NCBI RefSeq assembly: GCF_029846235.1
Contig: NZ_JARVWP010000009.1
Span: 62,001 to 126,000 of the forward strand
Source: Bradyrhizobium sp. CER78
GTDB taxonomy: Bacteria; Pseudomonadota; Alphaproteobacteria; Rhizobiales; Xanthobacteraceae
Length of the DNA stretch: 64,000 nt
Direction of reading: 5' to 3'
Shown here: positions 34,693-43,528 of the stretch, piece by piece
Layout of the letters: every line of letters starts with the position of its first letter
How positions within the stretch are numbered: the stretch's first letter is position 1
Translations under genes and position numbers: made by a program
Notes under the pieces: generated by a model
What the model was told of the DNA's origin: nothing
What the model saw: only the letters and a program-made list of their open reading frames with translations
Database searches by the model: none

Positions 34693-35598
34693 TCAAGACA
34701 GTTTGACGTCGGGCTCGGCCCGGCCGCGTGCCGCCGCATCGAGCAGAAAGGTCTGGCCGTGGCCGGGATCAGCCGCGCGCTGCGCTTCATCCATGTCCTG
34801 CCAGGCAGAAGTGACCAGCACGCGCGAGAAATCGCGGCCGACAAAGGCCGGGCAGCTCGATTGCTTCGCCGGCACCTTCAGCGAGCGCAGATGCCGGCCA
34901 GAGGGATCGTAGACGTCGACGCAGCCGCCGCCCCAGCGCGCATTCAAGATCATGCCGTCGGCGTCGACGATCGCGCCGTCGAGCCCGCCGACGCCTTGAT
35001 GTCTGATCAAGTCGATCGGCTCGCCCGTCGGCAATCCCGTTGCTGGATCGAGCGGTACGCGATGCAGCACGTTGGTCGCGGTGTCGGCGAAGTAGCCGAC
35101 GTCGCCCGCGGGCGAAAAGCACATCGCATTCGGGATCGTAATCCCGGGATAAAGCCGCGTGATGCGGCCGCGGTGCAGCGCGTAGATCGCGCCGGCGCCC
35201 TGCTCGGCCTGGCGCCCCATGGTGCCGAGCCAGAAGGTGCCCGACGGATGCACGCGTGCATCGTTGGAGCGCGTCACCGCATTGTCGGCCTCCAGCGCGG
35301 CAAACAGCTCCAGGCGTCCGCCCGCAACCTGCCGCACATAAAGTCCATCTTCGGTCAGGATCAGCTGCCGCTCGCCATCGATCCGCGCCAACGCACTCGC
35401 CATCTTCGGCAGCGCGTGAATGATTGTGCGGCCATCTGCAAAACGATGCTCGAACAGGCGACGCTCGCGGATGTCGAACCACCAGGCGGTATCGGTCGAT
35501 GCGTCATAGGTCGGGCCTTCGCCGAGATGACAACGCTCGGCCGACAGCACGGATGTCGGCACCTCTTCCATCAGCGGCTCGGCGGCACGGTCGGTCAT
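34693..35598 (-). CDS. SMP-30/gluconolactonase family lactonase
   Basis: A 301-residue six-bladed beta-propeller of the SMP-30/regucalcin family. The metal-site residues lie in CHLGEGPTYD (Glu), SNDARVHPSGTFWLGTM (Asn and Asp) and GLDGAIVDADG. It would hydrolyse a sugar lactone. It follows the galactose 1-dehydrogenase and epimerase genes, so galactono-lactone is the likely substrate. The ATG at 35598 was chosen; a GTG at 35610 would overlap galM. Confidence 0.88.
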   Translation of the reverse strand: MTDRAAEPLMEEVPTSVLSAERCHLGEGPTYDASTDTAWWFDIRERRLFEHRFADGRTIIHALPKMASALARIDGERQLILTEDGLYVRQVAGGRLELFAALEADNAVTRSNDARVHPSGTFWLGTMGRQAEQGAGAIYALHRGRITRLYPGITIPNAMCFSPAGDVGYFADTATNVLHRVPLDPATGLPTGEPIDLIRHQGVGGLDGAIVDADGMILNARWGGGCVDVYDPSGRHLRSLKVPAKQSSCPAFVGRDFSRVLVTSAWQDMDEAQRAADPGHGQTFLLDAAARGRAEPDVKLS

Positions 35599-35606
35599 TG
35601 CGTCAC

Positions 35607-36677
35607 TCACACGGTTGAAAAGCGGTAGACGATACTGCGCCGGTAGATCTGGCCGGGATCGAGCCGCGCCGACGGGAAATCCGGCCGGTTCGGCGTATCC
35701 GGCCAGGCGTGCGGCTCGAGACACAGTGCGTCGGATTGCCGATAAAGCCGATCGCCCTTGCCGGCGGTCGAGCCGTCGAGGAAGTTGCCAGAATAGAACT
35801 GCAGTCCCGGCTGATCGGTGAACAGCTCCATCACGCGGCCGCTGTGCGGCGCCTCGAGCCGCGCGGCGAAGCGAAGGCCCGTCCCCGAGGCCAGACAGAA
35901 ATTGTGGTCATAGCCGCGCCCGAGCCGCAGCTGCTCGTCATTCATCCTGATCCGCTCGCCGATCGCTGTCGGCTTGCGGAAGTCGAACGGCGTGCCGTCA
36001 ACCGGGCGCGGCGATTCCGGTAACGGAATCGCCGTGGCATCCACCGCGAGAAAGTGGTCGGACGCGATCGTCAGCCGGTGATCAAGGATCTCCATGCCCG
36101 AGCGCGCGCCGTCGAGATTGAAGAAGCTGTGATTGGTGAGATTCACGTATGTCGGCCGGTCAGTCGTCGCCTCGTAGGTGATCGAGAGCTCTATTGAATC
36201 GCGGACGCGATAGGTCACCCGCGTCGCGAGCGTGCCCGGATAGCCCTCCTCGCCATGCGGGCTCTCGCGCTCCAGCACCAGCGTCGGCTCCAGGTCATCT
36301 GATAGCTCGGCGATCCGCCACAGCTTGCGATCAAAGCCCTGCGGCCCGCCGTGCAGCGCGTTGGGGCCGTTGTTGGCCTCGAGGTTCACCGTCTCGCCAT
36401 CGAGCACGAAGCGCGCGCCGGCGATCCGGTTGGCATAGCGCCCGATCGTTGCGCCGAAGAATTTACGCTGCGCGAGGTAACCGTCGAGCTCGTCGTGGCC
36501 GAGCACGACATCGTCGCAATGCCCGCTGCGATCCGGTGTGAGCAGCGCTTGCAGCGTGGCGCCGAAGGGAAGGATCGCGGCCTCAAAGCCGTGCGCGCCG
36601 CGCAATGTCACGCGTTCGACCATGGTGCCGTCGTGCAACTTGCCGAAGGGCGCGCGAGCAATGCTGGCTGATGTCAT
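35607..36677 (-). CDS. galM: Aldose 1-epimerase (mutarotase)
   Basis: A 356-residue protein with GalM signatures: FFGATIGRYANRIAGARF near residue 75, NGPNALHGGPQGFDRKLW near 105, the TNHSFFNLDG segment with the catalytic His near 185, and a C-terminal GLQFYSGNFLDG. It interconverts alpha and beta anomers of aldoses. It lies 2 bases after the galactose dehydrogenase gene and 8 bases before the lactonase gene, so the three form an operon. Confidence 0.93.
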   Translation of the reverse strand: MTSASIARAPFGKLHDGTMVERVTLRGAHGFEAAILPFGATLQALLTPDRSGHCDDVVLGHDELDGYLAQRKFFGATIGRYANRIAGARFVLDGETVNLEANNGPNALHGGPQGFDRKLWRIAELSDDLEPTLVLERESPHGEEGYPGTLATRVTYRVRDSIELSITYEATTDRPTYVNLTNHSFFNLDGARSGMEILDHRLTIASDHFLAVDATAIPLPESPRPVDGTPFDFRKPTAIGERIRMNDEQLRLGRGYDHNFCLASGTGLRFAARLEAPHSGRVMELFTDQPGLQFYSGNFLDGSTAGKGDRLYRQSDALCLEPHAWPDTPNRPDFPSARLDPGQIYRRSIVYRFSTV

Positions 36678-36679
36678 TT

Positions 36680-37609
36680 TCAGTCCTCGAACGCCTCGAC
36701 GGGGCGCCGTCGCCCCAGCATGAAGCTATCAGCGACGAGCCGCAAGGGCGCGAGGTCGACGTCGGATTTTCCGTTCGACGTCAACGCGACGAAGCGGCGG
36801 TACAGCGCCGGATATTCCTCGTCAGTGGCATCGACCACCAGCCTGTTGCCGTCGCGTAGCTGCCGTCCGCCTTTCGACAGCGTCACCGGCCCGGCCTCGG
36901 TCTCGCACAGGATGTCCCAGCTCGGCGGCCCGCTCTGCCGAAAATCGAATTCGGCGTGGATCGGCAAGCCGTTCGCATCGGACAGTTCGATTGCTGCTGC
37001 AATCGGCGTCTCTCGATTGGCGGGAAAGTCCAGCACCGCACTTTTGACAAAGACCGGATACGGCAGGATCTCGGTCAGGATCGACAGCGCGTTGATGCCG
37101 GGATCGAACACGCCGGAGCCGCCCGGCTCGAAGATCCACGCCTGGCCGGGATGCCAGACGCGGACGTCTTCCTTCCAGATGATGGTGACCTTGCTGATCG
37201 TGCGTCCGGCGAGCAGTTTTCGCGCCGGACCCACCGCGGGTGCGTAGCGCGAATGCCATGTCGCAAACAATGTCCGGTTCGCCTCATGCGCGGCGGCAAT
37301 CAGCGGCGTGAGCTCGCTCACCGTGGCGCCCGGCGGCTTCTCCAGCAGCACATGCTTGCCCGCGGCGAGCGCCGTGGCAGCCTGCACGTGACGCACCTGC
37401 GGGGGCGCGCACAGCGCGACCGCATCGAACTCCGGCCCGTCGCGCAACAACTCCGGCAGGTCGCGGAAATGCGGCAGGCCGGATGGAGTCTTGGCAGGAT
37501 CGACCACCGCGACGAGTGCGGCGCCTGACGTCTTCGCGATCGCAGGCACGTGTTGCCGGCACGCGATCTCGCCGAAACCGACGATGGCGATGCGAAGCAG
37601 GTCGCTCAT
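36680..37609 (-). CDS. D-galactose 1-dehydrogenase-like (Gfo/Idh/MocA family)
   Basis: A 309-residue oxidoreductase. The Rossmann motif IAIVGFGEIACRQHVPA starts near residue 7, the Gfo/Idh/MocA motif GKHVLLEKPP is near 93 and GVFDPGINALSILTEILPYP near 165. With GalM and a lactonase in the same operon, oxidation of D-galactose to galactono-lactone is the best reading; arabinose or fucose are possible alternatives. Later steps (galactonate dehydratase, kinase, aldolase) are not in this window. Confidence 0.82.
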   Translation of the reverse strand: MSDLLRIAIVGFGEIACRQHVPAIAKTSGAALVAVVDPAKTPSGLPHFRDLPELLRDGPEFDAVALCAPPQVRHVQAATALAAGKHVLLEKPPGATVSELTPLIAAAHEANRTLFATWHSRYAPAVGPARKLLAGRTISKVTIIWKEDVRVWHPGQAWIFEPGGSGVFDPGINALSILTEILPYPVFVKSAVLDFPANRETPIAAAIELSDANGLPIHAEFDFRQSGPPSWDILCETEAGPVTLSKGGRQLRDGNRLVVDATDEEYPALYRRFVALTSNGKSDVDLAPLRLVADSFMLGRRRPVEAFED

Positions 37610-37846
37610 GGCCGTCCTCGCGTTGCTGCCCGCCGGGCCAGCCGATGCCGCCAGGCGAGATCATAAGCCAGCGCCGAATACCAACGGCATGATCCGGGTT
37701 TGGTTGCAATCGTGCAAGCCCACGACGCCTTGTTGTGGCACACGCGGCTGGGACATCGGTTCTGATCCATCGCAACCGATGCTCCAGTCTGTTGTTTCGA
37801 CGGGCTTTCTTCACGCGAACCGGTCACCGTGTCATTCGAAACCACG

Positions 37847-38872
37847 CTAGCGCGCGGCCTCGAATCCGCCGAGCACCGCCGTCAGATTGGCACCGAGGAT
37901 GTCGGAGAGATAGCCGCCCTCCTGGACCAGCACCGTCGGCAGTCCGAAGCGCGCCAGCGCCTCGCCGATCCGCCGGAAGCCGTCGGTGGTGACAGCGAGA
38001 CCTGCGAGTGGATCCTTCTCGGAAGCGTCGAGACCGAGCGCGACCACGAGCGCGGTCGGCGCGAAGGAACGGATCGCCTTCTCCGCCAGAGCGAGCGCCT
38101 TGACGTAATCGTCGTCGCCGGTGCCCTTGGCGAGGGGAATGTTGAGATTGGTGCCGAGACCGGGCCCGGCGCCGCGCTCATGCGCATAGCCCCAGACGAA
38201 GGGGTAGAAGAACGACGGATCGGCGTGGATCGAAACGGTGAAGACATCGCCCCGTTCGTAGAAAATGCCCTGGGTGCCGTTGCCGTGATGCACGTCGACA
38301 TCGAGGATCGCAACGCGCTCGTGCTTCTGGCGCAGATGCTCGGCCGCGATCGCGCCGTTGTTGAGGAAGCAGAAGCCGCCGGCGAGATCGCGGTAGGCGT
38401 GATGGCCGGGCGGACGGCACAACGCGTAGACAGCGTCCTCGCCGTCGAGCACCATCTGCGCAGCCGTGACCGCGACATCGCTAGAGGCGCACGCGCCGGC
38501 CCAGGTGCCGGGGCCGATCGGGGCCGCGGTGTCGACTGTGTGCCAGCCGAGCTTGCCGACGATGTGGGTGGGATAGGTGCCGGCGTTACGCACCGGATGC
38601 ATGTTCGCGATCATCTCCGGTCCAGCATTGCCGAGCGCCGACCATTCGTCCCAGGCACCTTCGAGAAAGCTCAGATATTCGGGACTGTGCACCCGCGCCC
38701 GCGGCCCCTGCCCGAACTTGGTCGGCTCGATCAGCGTGTGCTTGCCGGCTTTCAGGCCCGCTAGCAGGCGGTCGGCGCGCTCGGGCTGCTCGGTGGTGCG
38801 CTGGACCACACCGCGGACCAGGAAGAACTGCGGATCATGGCTGCGGTGCAGATCACTGTAGACGGCCTTCAC
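37847..38872 (-). CDS. Histone deacetylase-like amidohydrolase
   Basis: A 341-residue class II HDAC-family hydrolase with RPPGHHA, DVDVHHGNGTQ and a later GPGLGTNLNIPL segment, which carry the zinc ligands and the catalytic His-Asp pair. Bacterial members deacetylate polyamines, acetoin-related compounds or lysine side chains. The GTG at 38872 has AGGAG upstream; a longer frame to 38926 is weaker. It stands alone on its strand and is divergent from a TetR gene. Confidence 0.9.
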   Translation of the reverse strand: MKAVYSDLHRSHDPQFFLVRGVVQRTTEQPERADRLLAGLKAGKHTLIEPTKFGQGPRARVHSPEYLSFLEGAWDEWSALGNAGPEMIANMHPVRNAGTYPTHIVGKLGWHTVDTAAPIGPGTWAGACASSDVAVTAAQMVLDGEDAVYALCRPPGHHAYRDLAGGFCFLNNGAIAAEHLRQKHERVAILDVDVHHGNGTQGIFYERGDVFTVSIHADPSFFYPFVWGYAHERGAGPGLGTNLNIPLAKGTGDDDYVKALALAEKAIRSFAPTALVVALGLDASEKDPLAGLAVTTDGFRRIGEALARFGLPTVLVQEGGYLSDILGANLTAVLGGFEAAR

Positions 38873-39023
38873 GGGACACTCCTGTTTGAACGGCGGCTGA
38901 GCTGGGTCTTCGCTGGCGCGTTGCACACTATCAGCGACAGCGATGATCTGAAACCGAGCGCGATTTCATGCTATGTCCGCATGCAGCGCAATGATTCAAA
39001 GACGCAGGACGCGAATTCCGGCC

Positions 39024-39635
39024 ATGGCGGGCAGCAAGGCGGAGACCGAGGATGCGACGACGGGACGGCGCGGCCGGCCGCGCTCCGCCGCGACCACAGC
39101 CGCGATCTTGCAAAGCGCCTATACGCTGATGGCGACAACAGGCCTTGCCGCCACCACCATCGACGCGATCGCCAAACATTCCAACGTCTCGAAGATGACG
39201 ATCTACAAATGGTGGCCGTCGCGCGAAGCCCTGCTGATCGATGCCTTCCTCGACCAGGCCTCGCGCGCCGTGCCGCTGCCCGAGGCGGGTGGTCCGTCGG
39301 CCCGCATCCGCCGCCATGTCGCGACCTATGTCGAGGCACTGCAAGGCGAATTCGGACGGGTGCAGCTTGCGGTGATCTCGGAATGCATCTCGAAGACCGG
39401 CACGGCCGAGCTGTTCTATGAGCGCTATCTCGGTCTTCGCCGCGCCAGGATGATCGAGATCATCGCTGCCGGCCAGAAGGACGGCAGCATCGGCGCGCCG
39501 GGCGTGCCGGGCGATATCTATGACGCGATCTATGGCAGCCTGTTCTATCGCTATGTCTTCGGCATCAAGCCGCTGACGTCCGCCTATGCGCGCAATCTCG
39601 TCAATCTGGTGCTGCGGCCTCGCGCCGACGCTTGA
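39024..39635 (+). CDS. TetR family regulator
   Basis: A 203-residue regulator with a Gly/Arg-rich N-terminus (GRRGRPRSAATTAAIL), the TetR helix-turn-helix at about residues 28-72 (ATTIDAIAKHSNVSKMTIYK) and a TetR C-terminal domain. The start is uncertain: 39024 begins just before the conserved part, but 38973 is in frame and neither has a strong ribosome-binding site. It is convergent with the desaturase operon and may control it or the divergent HDAC-like gene. Confidence 0.85.
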   Translation: MAGSKAETEDATTGRRGRPRSAATTAAILQSAYTLMATTGLAATTIDAIAKHSNVSKMTIYKWWPSREALLIDAFLDQASRAVPLPEAGGPSARIRRHVATYVEALQGEFGRVQLAVISECISKTGTAELFYERYLGLRRARMIEIIAAGQKDGSIGAPGVPGDIYDAIYGSLFYRYVFGIKPLTSAYARNLVNLVLRPRADA

Positions 39636-39639
39636 ATAG

Positions 39640-40584
39640 TCAGGCAGAACGCTGACGGCGGAACCAGGCCCAGGTCTCGCGCGTCACGGCGCGGTAGTTG
39701 CGGCCGCGATAGACGATGTGGCCATCAACGATGGCGTTCAGCTTCGGCAACGCATGGAACGGCACCGTCGGATAGGCGTGATGCTCGACATGGTAAGGCA
39801 TGTTCCAGGCGAACCACTTCATGATCCGGCCGGTCATCGTGGTGCGGGTGTTCTCGAACGCACTCCGCGTCCGCTCGCAACCGGTATGCTCGGCATAGAG
39901 ATAGGGGCGCAGGATCAGCTGACCGGCCAGCAGCGGCACGATCCAGGCCCACAGCAGGATCGCACTGTGCAGCGCGAGCGATGCCGCCAGCAGCAACAGA
40001 TAGCCGGCGAGATAGAGCCTTGCTTCCAGCACAATCGCGGCGCGCTTGTGCTGTGGAATCCACGGCACGATCACCTGTCCGGTGAGTGCGTGCCGAAACA
40101 TCAGACGGATGCGGACCACTACCTGCAACAGTCCCGAATAGGCGATCGCGAGCTGGGTGTCAGACGCGGGCTTGGGACCGACGATCAACTCCGGATCTTT
40201 CTCCGGATCCTGGGTGTAGCGATGATGGTCCCAGTGAAACAGGCAGTAGTACTGGTAGGGCAATCCAATCATGAATGCAGACAGGTTGCCGACGACAAGA
40301 TTGAGCGCATGACTGCGGAACGCCGTCTTGTGCGCGGTCTCGTGCACCACCATGAACAGGAACGCGACGAAGTACCCCTGGATGGCGATCAGCGGCAGCG
40401 CCCACGGCAGCCCGTAGCGCGACGCGACCAAATAGATCAGCGCGCCGATGACGACGATCATGCCGTAATGGCTTGCCGCGCGCACCGCGCCGGCAAGATT
40501 CGATTTGATCGACAGATCGCGGAGGATCAGCGGGCTGAGCGGCTTCAGGCGCGGTCCGGCGTCACTGGCTTCTGCGGTGCTCAT
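39640..40584 (-). CDS. Membrane fatty acid desaturase
   Basis: A 314-residue desaturase/hydroxylase with three histidine boxes: HETAHKT near residue 96, HWDHHRY near 132 and HVEHHAYP near 270. Four or more hydrophobic segments surround them. The set fits an iron-dependent membrane desaturase or a related hydroxylase. It lies 14 bases after a MetX-like hydrolase gene on the same strand, and ends 4 bases from the end of a convergent TetR gene. The start has AGGTGAG upstream. Confidence 0.88.
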   Translation of the reverse strand: MSTAEASDAGPRLKPLSPLILRDLSIKSNLAGAVRAASHYGMIVVIGALIYLVASRYGLPWALPLIAIQGYFVAFLFMVVHETAHKTAFRSHALNLVVGNLSAFMIGLPYQYYCLFHWDHHRYTQDPEKDPELIVGPKPASDTQLAIAYSGLLQVVVRIRLMFRHALTGQVIVPWIPQHKRAAIVLEARLYLAGYLLLLAASLALHSAILLWAWIVPLLAGQLILRPYLYAEHTGCERTRSAFENTRTTMTGRIMKWFAWNMPYHVEHHAYPTVPFHALPKLNAIVDGHIVYRGRNYRAVTRETWAWFRRQRSA

Positions 40585-40598
40585 GGTCGTCTCACCTG

Positions 40599-41636
40599 TC
40601 AACGTTGCAGCAGCGCCGAGATCTCGGCGTTGATGAAGGCGCGGTCTTCGGCGTTGTTGATCGGATTGCCGGCGCGGTGGCCGTGGATGGAGGGGATCGG
40701 GTGCAGCGCCGCGGAGCGGGCATTGACCAGGCGGCCGAGTTCCTCCTCGTTGTCGCGCGGGTCGAAATAGCGGTCGGTACGGCCCGGCATCAGCAGCATG
40801 TGCGCCTTGATCGCCGCCAGCGCGCAATCGAAGTCGCCGCCGAATTCATCGCAGCGGCTGACGTCGCCGGCCTGCCAGATCGCGATTTGCGCCAGCAGAT
40901 CGTTGGCATCACGCCGCGCGAAGGCGCCGTCCCACGATCCCGCGAGGTAGTCTTCCAATGAGTTGAAGCCGGCCTCGCGCCAGACTTCCCCGCGATAGAA
41001 TTCATGCGACATCGCCCAGCCGGCATAGACGCGTCCCATTGCGCGCAGGCCCGCCGCCGGCTTGCTGACGAAGCGGCCATCCCGGTAAGCGGGATCGGCA
41101 GTCAAAGCGGCCTTCACGCCTTCGAGAAACACATAGTTGTAAGGCGAGCACCTCGCGCTGCCGCACACCACGGCTGCGCGCTCGACCATGTCGGGATAAC
41201 GCGCAGCCCAGTGATAGGCCTGCATGCCGCCCATCGACCAGCCATAGACCAGCGCGAGCCTGGTCACGCCAAACCGCTCGACCAGCAGCCGCCGCTGGAC
41301 GGCGACCGCATCATGATAGGTGAAGGCGGGAAACGGCGCACCGCCGAGCAACTCGGCCGAATTCGACGGCGAGGATGAGAGACCGTTGCCGAACAGGTTC
41401 GCAATGATGATGAAGTAACGCGCGGGATCGAGCGCACCGCCCGGCTGCACCAGCCAGTCGATGTCATCGTGCTGCGCAGCGAACGACGTCGGATAGAGGA
41501 TGACGTTGTCCTTGGCCGCATTCAGCGTGCCGTAGGTCTTGTAGGCGAGCAGAAGCTGCGGAAACACCGCGCCGCCCTGCAAGGTTACCGAACCTGCCTC
41601 GAACACCTCGTAGTCGCGTGGCGTGGTCATCAGCAT
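40599..41636 (-). CDS. MetX-like alpha/beta hydrolase
   Basis: A 345-residue protein of the homoserine O-acetyltransferase-like alpha/beta fold group. The nucleophile elbow GWSMGGMQAYHWA is near residue 125, the acid probably in MPGRTDRYFDP and the catalytic His in IHGHRAGNP near 320. Bradyrhizobia normally have a true metX elsewhere, and this copy sits with a desaturase, so it may act on an acyl or ester substrate. Two in-frame ATGs (41636 and 41630) follow GAGG; I chose the first. Confidence 0.8.
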   Translation of the reverse strand: MLMTTPRDYEVFEAGSVTLQGGAVFPQLLLAYKTYGTLNAAKDNVILYPTSFAAQHDDIDWLVQPGGALDPARYFIIIANLFGNGLSSSPSNSAELLGGAPFPAFTYHDAVAVQRRLLVERFGVTRLALVYGWSMGGMQAYHWAARYPDMVERAAVVCGSARCSPYNYVFLEGVKAALTADPAYRDGRFVSKPAAGLRAMGRVYAGWAMSHEFYRGEVWREAGFNSLEDYLAGSWDGAFARRDANDLLAQIAIWQAGDVSRCDEFGGDFDCALAAIKAHMLLMPGRTDRYFDPRDNEEELGRLVNARSAALHPIPSIHGHRAGNPINNAEDRAFINAEISALLQR

Positions 41637-41678
41637 TCGACCTCGAACAGGTAGGCGCGACACTGCGCCCTCAATAAC

Positions 41679-41693
41679 TGTACTAATAGTACA
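41679..41693. promoter_or_regulatory. Perfect palindrome TGTACTAATAGTACA
   Basis: A 15-base perfect palindrome 42 bases upstream of the MetX-like/desaturase operon. It is a good size for a TetR operator. Confidence 0.55.
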
Positions 41694-41844
41694 CTAATTA
41701 GCAAGGCGATGCAAGGGCCGTAAAGGTGGAATGACACCGGGCCGATCCATTCAAAATCGGTATGGATCAATACCCGTTTGGGCTTGGACCCATTGTCGTC
41801 ATCTCTCTAGGACAGACCCCGAGGAAATTTCCAAGGAGGCGCGA

Positions 41845-43182
41845 ATGAGCGCAATTGTGTCCGCCACGGATGCGCGGCGATCCCGCGTCCGGCTGTTGAT
41901 CGTGACGATGCTGTTTCTCGTCACCACCGTGAACTATGCCGATCGCGCCACGCTCTCGATCGCCGGCCCCGCCCTCTCCAAGGAATTGCATCTCGACCCG
42001 GTCGCGATGGGTTACGTGTTCTCTGCGTTCGGCTGGTCCTATGTGATCGCGCAGGTGCCTTGCGGCTGGCTGCTCGACCGCTTCGGTTCGAAATGGGTCT
42101 ATGCGATCAGCATCATCGTGTGGTCGGTGCTCACCGCGATGCAGGGCATGGTCGGATTCCTGGCCGCGGGAACCGCGATCGTCGTGCTGTTCGCGCTGCG
42201 CTTCCTGGTCGGCATTGCCGAGGCGCCGTCATTCCCGGCCAATGCGCGCATCGTCGCGGCCTGGTTCCCCGGCAATGAGCGCGGCACCGCGTCGGCCTTC
42301 TTCAATTCGGGGCAGTATTTCGCGACCGTGATCTTCGCGCCGCTGATGGGCTGGATCGCGCATGAGCATGGCTGGAGCCACGTGTTCTACGTGATGGGCG
42401 GGCTCGGTATCATCATGGGGATCGTCTGGATCAAGACGATCTACGAGCCGAAGGACCATCCTGCGATCAACGAGACCGAGTTCGACTACATCAAGCAGGG
42501 CGGCGCCCTGGTCGACATGGACGCGGCGAAGGACGGCAAGGCGCGAGACAGCGGCCCGCGCTGGGATCACATCCGCCAGCTGCTCGCCAACCGCATGATG
42601 CTCGGCGTCTATATCGGCCAGTACTGCATCAACACGCTGACCTATTTCTTCCTGACCTGGTTCCCGGTCTATCTGGTGAAGGAGCGCGGGCTGTCGATCC
42701 TGCAGGCCGGCTTCGTCGCGACCTTGCCGGCGCTGTGCGGCTTCATCGGCGGCGTGCTCGGCGGCGTGATCTCGGATTACATCCTGCGCCGCACCGGCTC
42801 GCTGACCATGGCGCGCAAGATCCCGATCGTCGGCGGCATGCTGCTGTCGATGGTGATCATCGGCTGCAACTACGTCGACAGCCAGGCGCTGGTGATCGGC
42901 TTCATGGCGCTCGCCTTCTTCGGCAAGGGCATCGGCGCGCTCGGCTGGGCTGTGGTCTCCGACACCTCGCCGAAGGAAGCCGGCGGCGTGTCCGGCGGGC
43001 TGTTCAACACCTTCGGCAATCTGTCCTCGATCACGACGCCGATCATCATCGGCTACATCCTGGCCGCCACCGGCTCGTTCAACGGCGCGCTGGTGTTCGT
43101 CGGCGGCAACGCGCTTGTCGCGGCAATCGCCTATCTCTTCATCGTCGGCGAGATCAAGCGGGTGCAGCTGAAGGCGGCCTGA
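41845..43182 (+). CDS. MFS aldarate transporter (GudP/DgoT-like)
   Basis: A 445-residue 12-helix MFS permease of the anion:cation symporter group. It shows VNYADRATLSIAGPAL and WSYVIAQVPCGWLLDRFGSK in the first helices and the central charged loop, typical of GudP, GarP and DgoT. An AAGGAGG ribosome-binding site sets the start. It opens the glucarate/galactarate cluster, so D-glucarate or galactarate is the likely substrate. Confidence 0.88.
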   Translation: MSAIVSATDARRSRVRLLIVTMLFLVTTVNYADRATLSIAGPALSKELHLDPVAMGYVFSAFGWSYVIAQVPCGWLLDRFGSKWVYAISIIVWSVLTAMQGMVGFLAAGTAIVVLFALRFLVGIAEAPSFPANARIVAAWFPGNERGTASAFFNSGQYFATVIFAPLMGWIAHEHGWSHVFYVMGGLGIIMGIVWIKTIYEPKDHPAINETEFDYIKQGGALVDMDAAKDGKARDSGPRWDHIRQLLANRMMLGVYIGQYCINTLTYFFLTWFPVYLVKERGLSILQAGFVATLPALCGFIGGVLGGVISDYILRRTGSLTMARKIPIVGGMLLSMVIIGCNYVDSQALVIGFMALAFFGKGIGALGWAVVSDTSPKEAGGVSGGLFNTFGNLSSITTPIIIGYILAATGSFNGALVFVGGNALVAAIAYLFIVGEIKRVQLKAA

Positions 43183-43525
43183 TAATTAGCGGCTTCGCCC
43201 ACGATGAAACCGGCCGCTCCGCGAGCTCGCTTCACCTCTCCCGCTTGCGGGGGAGGTCGCAGCGCATCGAAGATGCGATGCGGGTGGGGGCTCTCTCCAC
43301 AGTACGACTCGTGGAGAGAGCCCCCACCCCACCCCTCCCCCGCAAGCGGGAGAGGGAGTAGAGCTCCCTCGCGGTCACATTCTAATCCAGCCCCGTCACC
43401 CTTTGCGTAACCTCAAACGGCGGCTTCGGCCGCCGTCTTTGTCTGCTTTTTGTCTTCTTGGCCAGTGGGAGGCATCGATGCTAGAACGTACAAATCCGCG
43501 ATCGATCCATTCCGGGTTAGCATCG
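43183..43525. other. Intergenic region with repeat and LysR-type sites
   Basis: 343 bases. It holds the type B palindromic repeat (43235-43356) and, just before the LysR gene, inverted copies of a CATCGATGCTA motif. No gene seen. Confidence 0.6.
43235..43356. repeat. Palindromic repeat, type B, copy 1
   Basis: Outer arms CCTCTCCCGCTTGCGGGGGA and the inverse, with inner arms GGCTCTCTCCAC/GTGGAGAGAGCC. A second copy is at 61371-61481. The pattern is that of dispersed REP-like elements in Bradyrhizobium. Confidence 0.8.
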
Positions 43526-43528
43526 ATG
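43476..43528. promoter_or_regulatory. LysR-type inverted repeat around the lysR start
   Basis: CGATGCTAG at 43476 and TTAGCATCGATG at 43517-43528 are inverted copies. The motif GTTAGCATCG (43516-43525) is repeated at 44438-44447 upstream of kdgD, suggesting one regulator binds both. Confidence 0.5.

Noticed and set aside
40086..40770. Plus-strand frames opposite the desaturase and MetX-like genes.
   Set aside because: They are charged low-complexity shadows, and the minus strand carries clear family motifs.
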